A DNA stretch of 64,000 nucleotides from Diplonema papillatum. Its lineage: Eukaryota; Euglenozoa; Diplonemea; Diplonemida; Diplonemidae. The position numbers and the translations under genes were made by a program. Shown one piece after another: positions 51,695 to 61,473 of this stretch (position 1 is the stretch's first letter; every line of letters begins with the position of its first letter). The notes under the pieces are model-generated. The model was not told the origin of the DNA and ran no database searches. It worked only from the letters and a program-made list of their open reading frames with translations. The stretch is from assembly GCA_030068145.1 (NCBI GenBank), contig JAPJBO010000050.1, positions 124,001-188,000 on the forward strand, read 5' to 3'.

Positions 51695-52509
51695 GATGAA
51701 ACCCCTTGTCGATACCACCCAACGACTCCGACGCGCGTGCGAAATGTCGGACGCTAGCGTCTGTCAAGAGCATGCGTGACTCAGCCGTGTTTTAAAGGTG
51801 AGATGAGAGGCATCGGCTCACTCTGTCAATGGACCATACCACTAACACAACAAGAAGACGAACGAATGCGGAGGGGTGTGAATGTGGTCGTGGTCTCGGT
51901 CGCATGCGTCACATAGTTAACCAACATTGGTGTGTGAGAGAAAGAGGTACGTAAGACTGCCAGTGGAGCATACAAGCGAGACAGCAAGGTGTACCATGCT
52001 AGTGCGCACTGCCCAACTGACGTAGGTCCCCCGTAACCTTATCTCCCCACCACCAGAGACCCAACTACAACGACACTCGCAACTCCAAGCCGACTGTTAA
52101 ACGTTGGCCTTCGCTTCAGTCGTTACCCAACCGCCGCAGCCAGTCAAGAAAGTTCTGGGACGCGGGCACACTGATCGCACACAGGAGAGAAAATCCAACC
52201 AAGCAAGTTTTGCCGGCGGGAAACCAAGCCCCAAATAAGCCAACCGCGCCGCCGCAGCAGTCACCTCGCCAAAAAGGGGGTCAAATTATGAGTGTACGTA
52301 GGCGACTGGACGCGGGTTCATCCGAGAGCTCAGCTTGGGGAGGCGCTGGTCACGCGTCAATCTCGGAACAGGCACCGCCCCCACCTCAGCTCGCAGGATT
52401 CCTTCCCTCCTCGCACTCTTTCTTTGCATACCTCAACCATTGGTGCTGCATACGGCAGCCCCGTGACCACTCGGCTCTGCGGAGTTTGCATCACAGCAGG
52501 GGACTTCGG
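51695..52509. other. No gene; partial relative of the 29-kb tandem unit
   Basis: 51,755-51,860 (GCATGCGTGACTCAGCCGTG, AAAGGTGAGATGAGAGGCAT, CTCACTCTGTCAATGGACCA) resembles 29,260-29,330. No convincing frame. Confidence 0.45.
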
Positions 52510-52542
52510 AAACCCGGTTTCCCGGTTTCAGAAACCGGGTTT
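52510..52542. other. Perfect 12-bp inverted repeat (hairpin)
   Basis: AAACCCGGTTTC (52,510-52,521) and GAAACCGGGTTT (52,531-52,542) with a 9-base loop, followed by more CCGGTTTC words. Function unknown. Confidence 0.8.
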
Positions 52543-52593
52543 TTCCGGTTTCGGGGTTTCAAAAAAATAAAAATAACGGAAAAAACCATATCG

Positions 52594-52735
52594 GACACAC
52601 TTAAGTCGGGAAGTTATTTATCGGAAACTGTTACCGATAAGTAATTTTGTTACCGATAATGGCGCGTTTGATATCGAGCAAAGTTACCTAGCAGGTACTG
52701 CCAGTTACCTACCAGTTACTGTCAAAATCAGGCCG
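52594..52735 (+). repeat. Short element of the GTTACCGATAA family
   Basis: Starts GGACACACTTAAGTCGGGAA, has three TTATCGG/TTACCGATAA words, and ends CCAGTTACCTACCAGTTACT and GTCAAAATCAGGCC. The first end matches the outer right end of the large element at 58,085-58,103 (reverse); the last part matches 55,795-55,844. Confidence 0.75.
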
Positions 52736-52980
52736 GGTTTCAATACATTTTCCCCCAGTTTGCACTGGTGTGTACTAGAAAGTTCGGGGTGTTCACCACC
52801 AGGGCGGGTTTCCCGAGGGATGCATCCAAGTTGTGTGCGAAAATAACGAGAGACGATAGAAACCTCACACAAATTATCCAAAACCTGACGCTAAACAACC
52901 CACAAAGGGCAGTGAAAAACGCGCAGGACGGTGTACCCCCGCCTGCTGGGGGGATGAGACTTTGCGGTGCTAACTCGGAA
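52736..52980. other. No gene recognised
   Basis: Short spacer between the GTTACCGATAA element and the composite minisatellite element. Confidence 0.5.
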
Positions 52981-53587
52981 AGTACATTTGCGCCGGTAAA
53001 GACCGGCGCCCAGCGAGACTAGAGGCAGGAGTTAAAGTTCGGGAACAGTAAAGTTCGGACGAAGCTAAGTTCGGGAGAAGCAAAGCAAAGTTCTGGCGAA
53101 GGCAAAGTTTGGGTGATGCTAAGTTTTGGCGAAGCATAGTTCGGGCGAAGCTAAGTTCTGCTGAAGCGAAGTAAAGTTCTGGTGAAGCAAAGTTCGGGCG
53201 ATGCAAAGTTCTGGAGCTAAGTTCGGAGAAGCAAAGTTCAAAGTTCTGGTGAAGCGAAGCTCTGGCGAAGCAAAGTTCGGGCGATGTAAAGTTCTGGTGA
53301 AGCTAAGTTCGGCGAAGCAGTTCTGGTGAAGCAAAGTTCGGGCGAAGCCAAGTCAAAGCAAAGTTCGGGCGAAGCTAAGTTTTGGGGAGGCTAAGCTCTG
53401 GTGAAAGCAAAGTTCGGGCAAAGCAAAGCAAAGTTCGGGTGAAGCTAAGTTCTGGTGAAAGCAACGTTCGGGTGAAGCAAAGCAAAGTTCGGGCGAAGCT
53501 GAGTCAAAGCAAATTTTGGGCGAAGCTAAGTCAAAAAAGTTCGGGCGAATCTAAGTCAAAGCAAAGTTCGGGTGAAGCTAAGTTCTG

Positions 53588-54781
53588 GTGAAAGCAAAGT
53601 TCGGGCGAAGCAAAGCAAAGTTCGGGCGAAGCAAAGCAAAGTTCGGGCAGCTAAGTTCTGGTGAAGCTAAGTTCGGGCGAAGCAAAGCAAAGTTCGGGCA
53701 GCTAAGTTCTGGTGAAGCAAAGTTCGGGCAGCTAAGTTCGGGTGAAGCTAAGTTCGGGCGAAGCAAAGCAAAGTTCGGGCAGCTAAGTTCTGGTGAAGCT
53801 AAGTTCGGGCGAAGCAAAGCAAAGTTCGGGCAGCTAAGTTCTGGTGAAGCTAAGTTCGGGCGAAGCAAAGCAAAGTTCGGGCAGCTAAGTTCTGGTGAAG
53901 CTAAGTTCGGGCGAAGCAAAGCAAAGTTCGGGCAGCTAAGTTCTGGTGAAGCTAAGTTCGGGCGAAGCAAAGCAAAGTTCGGGCAGCTAAGTTCTGGTGA
54001 AGCTAAGTTCGGGCGAAGCAAAGCAAAGTTCGGGCAGCTAAGTTCTGGTGAAGCTAAGTTCGGGCGAAGCAAAGCAAAGTTCGGGCAGCTAAGTTCTGGT
54101 GAAGCAAAGTTCGGGCAGCTAAGTTCTGGTGAAGCTAAGTTCGGGCGAAGCAAAGCAAAGTTCGGGCAGCTAAGTTCTGGTGAAGCAAAGTTCGGGCGAA
54201 GCAAAGCAAAGTTCGGGCAGCTAAGTTCTGGTGAAGCTAAGTTCGGGCGAAGCAAAGCAAAGTTCGGGCAGCTAAGTTCTGGTGAAGCTAAGTTCGGGCG
54301 AAGCAAAGCAAAGTTCGGGCAGCTAAGTTCTGGTGAAGCTAAGTTCGGGCGAAGCAAAGCAAAGTTCGGGCAGCTAAGTTCTGGTGAAGCAAAGTTCGGG
54401 CGAAGCAAAGCAAAGTTCGGGCAGCTAAGTTCTGGTGAAGCTAAGTTCGGGCGAAGCAAAGCAAAGTTCGGGCAGCTAAGTTCTGGTGAAGCTAAGTTCG
54501 GGCGAAGCAAAGCAAAGTTCGGGCAGCTAAGTTCTGGTGAAGCTAAGTTCGGGCGAAGCAAAGCAAAGTTCGGGCAGCTAAGTTCTGGTGAAGCTAAGTT
54601 CGGGCGAAGCAAAGCAAAGTTCGGGCAGCTAAGTTCTGGTGAAGCAAAGTTCGGGCGAAGCAAAGCAAAGTTCGGGCAGCTAAGTTCTGGTGAAGCTAAG
54701 TTCGGGCGAAGCAAAGCAAAGTTCGGGCAGCTAAGTTCTGGTGAAGCTAAGTTCGGGCGAAGCAAAGCTGAGTTCTGGTGA
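53588..54781 (+). repeat. 51-bp minisatellite, about 23 units
   Basis: Unit AAGTTCTGGTGAAGCT, AAGTTCGGGCGAAGCAAAGC, AAAGTTCGGGCAGCT (51 bp). Some units lack one or two of the three segments. Because 51 is a multiple of three, open frames of nearly 400 codons run through both strands (S-S-G-E-A-K-F-G-R-S-K-A-K-F-G-Q-L on the + strand). I treat them as by-products: no start context, no non-repetitive part, and the same words occur in arrays without a frame. Confidence 0.95.
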
Positions 54782-54899
54782 AGCTCTATTCGGGTAAGTT
54801 CGGCGAAGCAAGCATGAGGCTAAGTTCCGTCCGGGCCTCAAGTATGCAAAAACCCGGCGCCAAATCACGGGTCAAGAAAACCCCGGGCCGGAGCGTAAA

Positions 54900-55070
54900 G
54901 GGTCAGGAAGTTTTCCCCCCTGGAAATGACACCGTGAAGGCAGAGTGAACAGCGCAAGGCTTCAGGGCTGGATTCCAGTCTGGAGGTCCCGAGTTCGAAC
55001 CCGGGCGAGCCACTTTTCCGGTCGAACATGATTTTCGGGGTTTGTTTCGGGGGCTGGTGCCCATTACAGC
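54900..55070 (+). repeat. tRNA-derived SINE, forward copy
   Basis: A-box-like AAGGCAGAGTGAACAGCGC (about 54,938-54,956), a possible anticodon arm CTGGATTCCAG, B box GAGTTCGAACC (54,991-55,001), then GGGCGAGCCACTTTT with a terminator-like TTTT, and a body CGGTCGAACATGATTTTCGG. The reverse relatives are 14,521-14,735 and 55,174-55,345. Confidence 0.75.
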
Positions 55071-55173
55071 ACGGTTTTGTTAGATTTGATGCTAAGTTCT
55101 GCCTCCGGGTGAAAGCATAGTTTTGGTGAAGCAAAGTTCGGGCGGTGCTTGGTTCTGGTAGACTGACTCAAAT

Positions 55174-55345
55174 TCCCCGGGGTGACCAATAACCGTGGGA
55201 CATTGAGAAACTCTGCAAAAAACGCAAATTTCGGGCACATAAGACCCCGAAAACCAGCAAATTCCAAAACCCATTTTCGACCGGAAAAGTGTCCTCGGCC
55301 GGGTTCGAACCCGGGCCTCCAGACGGTGGCAGACCTGAAATATAG
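55174..55345 (-). repeat. tRNA-derived SINE, reverse copy without a clear A box
   Basis: The minus strand has GGGTTCGAACCCGGCCGAGG and ACACTTTTCCGGTCG as in the copy at 14,521, and the distal body through GCAGAGTTTCTCAATGTCCC. Confidence 0.7.
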
Positions 55346-55426
55346 ATGCAGCCCTTTTCCAATCACCGGGCAAAAAAAACCTGGATCGAGGGAATTGACT
55401 AGATCATATTTTTGACCCTAAAAAAG

Positions 55427-55485
55427 GTCAACCGGAGACTTTAAAATACCGACCTTCTAATCCACAAATAACGCTAAAAAGAATA
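55427..55485 (+). promoter_or_regulatory. Orphan promoter-like block
   Basis: GGTCAACCGGAGACTTTAAA, ACCGACCTTCTAATCC, ACAAATAACGCTAAAAA. Nearly identical to 16,697-16,752. No gene follows. Confidence 0.55.
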
Positions 55486-55858
55486 CTCGCTACTACAACC
55501 AAGATCTGCACTCACCCACGCTCCATCGAGGCTCACGCCAACTACTTCGCGGCGTGGACCACGCGCTCCTACGCACGCCTGGCTTTGTGATACCAGTACG
55601 CGGCCAACTATGGGTGGATCGCTTGAGGATCATATGGGTGGGGACGGTGGTTCCCAGCTTGTTTTTTCTACCGTCACATCTTGGCATCTGTTGCGAAGGG
55701 ATCGAGCCTTGTATGCGTCGAAGTTTTCGAGCCCTTTTTTTCTGCCAAGTGCGAAAAGCTGCACAAAAATAATTATTTTGAGGCTGAAAAAAGTTACCTG
55801 CCAGTTACTGTCAGCTACCTACCAGTTACTGTCAAAATCAGGCCTTCAAATGCGCCAG

Positions 55859-58103
55859 ATAAGTAATTATTTTGTTACCGATAAATAGTTATTTTGTTAC
55901 CGATAAACAATTTCTTGTTACCGAAAAATAATTTCTTGTTACCGATAAATAATTTCGTGTTACCGATAAATAATTTTCTGTTACCGATAAACAATTTCTG
56001 TTACCGATAAATAATTTCTTGTTACCGATAAATAATTTCGTGTTACCCACCCCCTCCTTGTTGTGATGGATGAGAAATTTGAGTTCTGACGGTATCCATC
56101 TTGAACACGGGACATTGTAGTCGCCGTGGCCCGTTGCATGGGCGTAGCATGAGCGCACCTGCGGTGGGTTGACCACTGGCAAGTCCGAAGGGGTGCAGGA
56201 TCCAAGTTTTGGGTCGAAGTTTTGGGTCCAATTTTTGGGTCCAAGTTTGGGTCCTAGTTCCAACTTGGTTCAACACTGGTTCCCTGCCACCAAAGGTTGT
56301 TGCCGCACAAGTGCTTTGTCGTTCTCTAGTCTGCCCGAACTTAGTCCACCGATTATAGATCATCAGAACTTTGAACACGCAGGCCTCGAAGGTTTTGCTT
56401 CCTGCTGGTTCGTTTCCACTGCGGTTAGCCACGTACGATGTCGTGAGCTAAACATCCTCAAGAACGGACAAAAGCACTCACCCAGTAGCCCATTTTCCCA
56501 TTCTTCAGTTGTCAAAAAACCGATCATGTTCTTCTTCTCAAGTGTTGCGCTCCTCCAGAAGGCTGTTCGCAGGGATAGATGGTGGTTTTGTCACATGCTC
56601 TTTTTCTTGTCCTTTTCCGCAATCATGCGCTTCATATGCCCACTCAAGGATTATCGCCATGTATCCTTCCCGACTCAACTCTGAGGCTGGCGGGTGCTTG
56701 CCTCGCGCCTGACTCATCCGAGAACACAAGCTGCAAGCTTGCGCTTCTCAGCTATGACTTCTCCTGCAGGATGCCCTCGGCCGCGCTTCTGTGCTGTGGT
56801 GGCTTGTGGCAACTCTTGGCCAAGTCAACGTTTCTCACTAATCCCTCACACCGAAGTGATCATGAGTTGCCTTAACGAAGGAGCTGAACTCAGGCTGATA
56901 GGTGGGCCTTCGTTCGGGAATGTTAGCACCGGTCAGCAAGTAAACGTATCCGACCCCTGGCACAGAAGGCACGCGGTATCGGTAAACTGTGTCGCGCACT
57001 CCGACAGAATTGACAGCTTGTACTTGGAACCCCTTCTCACGGTCAGTATTCTGGACAACAATTACGCTGGACGAAATCAGGAATCGACGAATATCTTTGG
57101 GCTGTTTCAAAAATCTTCTCGAAAATTACAGGGTCAAAAGGGCCTTCCCCCCAAAAAAATAAGACTCCAGATACGCAAACTCTTTCGAACGCTGCACACG
57201 GGTATCCTTCAAGTGACCTCTAACTATCATGTTGCATAAGGCGTATCCGGATCTGAAAGCCGAAGACTTTGTAACACTTTACCGCGACCGAAGTCGCGAA
57301 CCGGGTTCAGCTTGCACTGCAAAAGCAGCATAATTGTGTCTTGCGCACGAGCGCGGAAATCCGCCACCCACCATTCGGTTAGATATTGCAAGAACACAAT
57401 TGCGAAGCTTACTACAAACGGGAGAACCTATGGAGGGGCCCTCGACAGCTTTCAGAACACGGCATAGTAAGTCAAGAGTCGGATAAACGTGCGCACATTC
57501 TACTCCCGTTTGATCTGCATTTTCCACCTTTCCCCCCTTTCTTTGATCTGCTGGTGAATGTATTCTATGATAAAGTTGACCTCTACCCAAGGCAATGCTT
57601 TACTCCGTGAACCGTTCCGACAAGACAACTCTGATTGATTGTCTGTTCGATCGTAGTGCCATGGTGCCGTCGTGGCAGTAACGTGATATACGAAACCTTA
57701 CTCGAACTACTCGTCACCACTCGACACACTGAAGCAATAGAAAAGCCAAGTGATCAACACAGCTGAACAGATTGGGCTTTGGGGGCGGCAGAGCAATCAC
57801 TTCTCCAGCAACAAAATCTTGTCCCCTATATCCCAGCTTCGGCTATCCGGGCGCAAAATGTGCCTGAAGAGGGCTTCTACCTAGCCTTCACGGGTACCAA
57901 TTTGTTTCGGATCGAAAATTATTTATCGGTAACACCAAAATTATTTATCGGTAACAGAAAATTATTTATCGGTAACACGAGAAATTATTTATCGGTAACA
58001 AAAATTGTTTATCGGTAGCAGGAAATTGTTTATCGGTAACAAAAAATTACTTATCGGTAACGTTCCGAGAAGTAATTTCCCGACTTAAGTGTGTCCCGTA
58101 CGG
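55859..58103. mobile_element. Second foldback-like element with inverted arms of GTTACCGATAA repeats
   Basis: The left arm (55,859-56,048) has about 9 units of GTTACCGATAAATAATTTCT or close variants; the right arm (57,911-58,061) has about 7 units in reverse orientation (TTATCGGTAACA). The right outer end continues to GACTTAAGTGTGTCC at about 58,098, the inverse of the start of the short element at 52,594. Matching terminal repeats on the far left were not found, so the left boundary is uncertain. The 1.86-kb interior has a run of GGGTCCAAGTTTT words (56,207-56,262) and a 181-codon frame (56,694-57,239) with C-A-V-V-A-C-G-N and R-F-S-L-I-P, faintly like the start of a THAP-type zinc finger, too weak to call. 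Confidence 0.6.
57589..57715 (+). repeat. Dispersed repeat shared with 21,441-21,655
   Basis: AGGCAATGCTTTACTCCGTG, AACCGTTCCGACAAG, CGTAGTGCCATGGTGCCGTC and ACCTTACTCGAACTACTC, inside the foldback-like element. Confidence 0.65.
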
Positions 58104-59310
58104 TTAGTCCTCTAAAGATAATTTATAAATTATGATTTCAAGTGGCCCCCTGTACTGTACAGTACTGCAGGTACATGGCGCGTCACGGTGTGTCACTGCA
58201 ATTCGAATCTTTTCACTTACCGTAGTTCGATAGACGTGCACACCACCACCGCAAGCTTATATCTCACCACCCCCCTCCGCCCCCTTGTTTGCGTGCGCGG
58301 GGCCAGGCACTCAGACACACACAGGCACCGCAGAGCCCCAAAACCGGGGTTTTGGCTGAAACCGGCTTTTTTTTTTTTTTTTGCTCGGTCAGACAAAGAG
58401 CTAAAGTCCCCCTGCATCACAGATTAGGAAAAGAACAATACTTCGAATTTTGCCCGAACCACAAAAACGCACGAGCGCCGCCTGACAAACCAGACTCACA
58501 CCGCCGCTGACCTGTCTGCAGACACACTGGTTCCGCGCTAATGGCCCGCCTTTAGACCGAAACACGATGCAGATAGGACCAGTGCGGACCCATTTCAATT
58601 ACGTTCTTGCAATCCCCACTCCTCCACCCCTCGTCGCTATCCCGAAAGAAACGTCGCAACTTCAGCCCTCGCTTAGGGGTTCAAGTATGGATGGATTCGG
58701 CTTTGTTGTCTCCCGTACGCATCTCCCGTACGCATCTCCCTTCGGGGGAGGTGTTTATTCTCTCACGTCCCGAAAATTCCGCACGGGCGTGCACCTTGCG
58801 GCTGCCCCCGGCGTGCACGAAAGCAAATCGAAAATAAACAGTCTATAAATAAGGCAATAATGGTACCCCCGAAAGCCGAAGTAACGAAGTACGCAAGAAC
58901 TCCGCACAAACTACACGAGAAGCGGCAATCGCGGATAGGGCAGCGAGTACAGAGCAGTCGTCGCGCAGAAGAGCAGTGAAGCGGCCCGCGTCGCAGGTGG
59001 CACAAACCGAAGAAGCCCGTGCAGCAGGGAGTGGAGACGAGGTGATGCCAGACGACCGCGAAGCGACCAGCCCGGATGGACCATCAAGACGCAAGACCAG
59101 GCGACCAAGAGAAGGAGGGGGACGCGACCCAGAGACCCGGGCTAAGTAGCCTGGAACCAGTGTGATGGACCTTTCTTCGGAGGGGCTCACGCACTCAAAG
59201 ATCGACTTATACGCAGGAACTACGCGATACGGGGGCTTCGGGGGTACCAAATAACCTCGGCTTTCATCACGACTCGTTCTCCCCCTTCGCTGTCATCTTT
59301 TCAGAGCCAA
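58104..59310. other. No gene recognised
   Basis: A T run near 58,368-58,382, a CCGTACGCATCTC duplication near 58,712-58,738, and 59,050-59,130 rich in GACC/GACG words. No convincing frame. Confidence 0.45.
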
Positions 59311-59594
59311 GGAAAGAAAAAAGGCCGCTCCGGGTCCAGGAACGTGCCAGTCAAACCACAGCTTGCAAAGCTTGACTCAGAGCAGCACAGTGCCACAACG
59401 CCGTCCGCCCTGCCCTGTGGCTGACCGTCTCGACGAGTTTGTGTTCAGCGCAAGTGCCAAGCCCCAAGGTGCGCCACGCCTTGATGCTTTAGTTTGGGAA
59501 ATCGGTAGCCACTTGACCCGTAGGCCCGTGGCATCTGCAGTACCGCCGAACACGTGAAGCTTGGCTCCCGTGTAGCAGGCTTTCCCCGGTACCT
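59311..59594 (+). repeat. 260-300-bp dispersed repeat, full copy
   Basis: AAAAAAGGCCGCTCCGGGTC to GTAGCAGGCTTTCCCCGGTA, then CC, matching 18,281-18,576. Confidence 0.9.
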
Positions 59595-59749
59595 ATTGCT
59601 TCAAAGCCAAGAACCAAAAGAAGCGCGTAGGGCTATGCAGTGTTCTGTCTGAACAGGGGAAGAAATTCCGGACAGACACCGTCTGGAAAGCACTCCGCGC
59701 GAAGCCGAGTCTTCCAAACCATACGCAGCACCACAAATTCACGAGCAGG

Positions 59750-59890
59750 AAACCGACATGTATCCCGCCTAACGCCACACATGCCGGAACCTAGAGTTCT
59801 CAACAGGCCCACCTGCCCCACACGAGGCACGTGCCCAAGTCTCGTGCAGGGCTATAGCAGCAGTCTCTATGCTTGTCCTTTCTCAACCTT
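59750..59890 (-). repeat. Dispersed 100-160-bp repeat, reverse copy
   Basis: Reverse relative of 51,045-51,205 (ACCGACATGTATCCCG, ACATGCCGGAACC, GGCCCACCTGCCCCACACGA, CAAGTCTCGTGCAGG). Confidence 0.7.
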
Positions 59891-60084
59891 ATCGCGTATG
59901 GGAAAGGTGGCACCACTCACTCCTGTCGTGACCCAAAAGAGACGTCGTACGGTACTACGAAGACAGACAGTCACCTACTGCGGCACCACTGAGCTACCGT
60001 AAGTAAGGTATGTGGACAATGGCCGAAACCACCAATGACCAACAACCAAGGTACCCACCGATCCTCTTACCCTGTGTAACCACC

Positions 60085-60229
60085 ACTCTTACGACACTCA
60101 GAGCACAAAGGGTATCTTCCCATAACGATGAAGGTCACCCGGAGACTTTAAAACCCCCGGAGTTTCAAGCGAACTTTCGCTCTAAAAACACGCAAGGAAC
60201 CGGGAGAAGAAAAGGCAAAATCAAACAGA
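60085..60229 (+). promoter_or_regulatory. Promoter-like block of the truncated OST3/6 copy
   Basis: GGTCACCCGGAGACTTTAAA, then CCCCCGGAGTTTCAAGCGAA and CTTTCGCTCTAAAAACAC at 60,126-60,190, then an A/G-rich leader to ATG 60,230. The clearest full-length example of the block. Confidence 0.6.
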
Positions 60230-60470
60230 ATGGGACACCCTGCAGGTGCTGTGGCAGAACGCCTCCGCGGAGTCGCGAATCCCTTCCTTCGGGACGGCGC
60301 GAAGGATGCCGTGCAGGACCTGACGTACGACCAGTACAAGAAAGTACGTCGAAGACGGCTCGAAGCTGTACCACGTCATGGCGCTCTTCAACGTCGTGAA
60401 GGACCAGCAGGAGAGGGAATGCCCCCTGCACCCCGGATCCTGGTGAAAACCCTGCGGCACAGGAGAAAGT
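60230..60470 (+). pseudogene. Truncated 5' copy of the OST3/6-like gene
   Basis: Matches codons 1-82 of the gene at 61,474 (N-P-F-L-R-D-G-A-K-D-A-V-Q-D-L-T-Y-D-Q-Y). About 54 bases covering the hydrophobic core of the signal peptide are missing, and small changes after codon 35 shift the frame. Similarity ends at GGAGAGGGAATGCCC, right at the first active-site-like cysteine. The LSU rRNA fragment lies between this copy and the gene. Confidence 0.88.
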
Positions 60471-60745
60471 GAAAAGGTGGACGGGCCCCGTCCGCGAAAA
60501 GCTAAGTCTTCAAACCCCCAAAAAAGAACAGGCAGCATGTTTGTTTGTACGTGCCCGGGAAAGTTAGCCAGCTGAGTGAGTGCACATGATCGTCAGGCGA
60601 ATCTCCTCCCAAACACGCTGCCCAGCGTTCTCTTCCGAGTTTACAGTTAATGGTTCTTACGAAACTACAACCAGTTGCTGAGTTTTCACCACTACTACTG
60701 CACCTGCTGTTGTCAATCTTTCTGTTTCTACTACCCGACCCTCCC
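60471..60745. other. Spacer, no gene
   Basis: Nothing recognised between the truncated OST3/6 copy and the rRNA fragment. Confidence 0.5.
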
Positions 60746-61015
60746 TGGGGACACAACTGGCGTCGAGGTAAGTCTCCTGGAATGGGGTATCCACAGAGGG
60801 TGAGAGTCGCGTATTTCCTCGACGAGCCATGTTGGTTAACTCCTTGCTAGCACGAGTCGCTCAGTTTGGGAATGCTGAGCTGATCGGCAGGTATCCCTCT
60901 GCTAAGGCTAAATATCTCCCGGAGGCCGATAGCGAACAAGTACAGTGATGGAAAGATGCAAAGAACTTTGAAAAGAGGGTTGAAAAGTCCCTGAAACCGA
61001 TGAGGGGTAAGAGTT
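60746..61015 (+). rRNA. Fragment of nuclear LSU rRNA (D1 region and following core)
   Basis: GAGGGTGAGAGTCGCGTATT, TTTGGGAATGCTGAGC, GCTAAGGCTAAATATC, GGCCGATAGCGAACAAGTAC, GTGATGGAAAGATGCAAAGA, ACTTTGAAAAGAGGG and AAGTCCCTGAAACCG follow the universal LSU 5'-domain order. GATGCGTTCAAATC just after may be the start of D2. It begins at the same point as the 7,458 fragment, suggesting a shared origin. Not an rDNA unit: no 5.8S, ITS or remaining 28S sequence was found. Confidence 0.88.
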
Positions 61016-61206
61016 GGAGATGCGTTCAAATCTTAATCATTGCTCCTTCACTGGGGTTTATGGTTGAGACGTCTGGACCTATTGGGATCGTCCAAGCTTC
61101 TGTTGCGAGCCGGCTTGCCGGCTCACCGCACGTCCTCCTCAACCCAAAGGAAGTAAAAACGCATATTACAGACCGATACGAGCTGCATGGCAACCCCGGC
61201 TCAAAA

Positions 61207-61395
61207 TGCATGCCCAAGACTAAATTCAAGCGAATTTCTTCTTGGTGTCGGTCGCAACACTTACAAACATGGCTAGCCGTAGTTAAAGTGTATAAGCATA
61301 CCTACATCCCTCTTACTACCCGCCTCACAGCCTCAATGGTCAACCGGAGACCCTAAAACACCGAACCTCTAAACCACAATAAACGCTAAAAAAAC
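61207..61395 (+). promoter_or_regulatory. OST3/6 promoter cassette
   Basis: CCCAAGACTAAATTCAAGCG, TTCTTCTTGGTGTCGGTCGC, GGCTAGCCGTAGTTAAAGTG, TACTACCCGCCTCACAGCCT, then GGTCAACCGGAGACCCTAAA, ACACCGAACCTCTAAACCAC and AATAAACGCTAAAAA. Two other copies, at 20,240 and 42,863, have no recognised gene. CCTAAAACA is a plausible TATA-like core. Confidence 0.65.
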
Positions 61396-61473
61396 ACGCC
61401 AGCGAGCAACCGGGGGGAGGCGAAGGGAACGGGGGAAGAAGAAAAAGGCAAAAAAAAAAAAAAAGGAAACATA

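Larger units (their letters stand above)
52981..55345 (+). mobile_element. Composite minisatellite / tRNA-like element, copy 2
   Basis: Head AAGTACATTTGCGCCGGTAA and the ACCGGCGC hairpin as at 11,964; irregular words to about 53,590; then a regular array to about 54,770; then tRNA-like SINE sequences in both orientations (54,900-55,070 forward, 55,174-55,345 reverse), with a short minisatellite remnant (55,090-55,160) between them. Uninterrupted here, so it shows the plan better than copy 1. Confidence 0.7.

Noticed and set aside
53578-54781. Nearly 400-codon frames on both strands
   Set aside because: Produced by a 51-bp minisatellite whose unit is a multiple of three. No unique part, no start context; related arrays elsewhere are not open.
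14641-55320. Functional tRNA genes at the B-box sequences (14,641; 39,814; 39,873; 54,991; 55,298)
   Set aside because: Acceptor stems do not pair, the anticodon loops lack the usual U33 or are not formed, and the sequences are embedded in repeats, so I call them tRNA-like or SINE.
56694-57239. THAP-type zinc-finger transposase inside the second foldback-like element
   Set aside because: Only C-A-V-V-A-C and a following F-S-L-I-P are suggestive; the later Cys and His and the AVPTIF-type end were not found.
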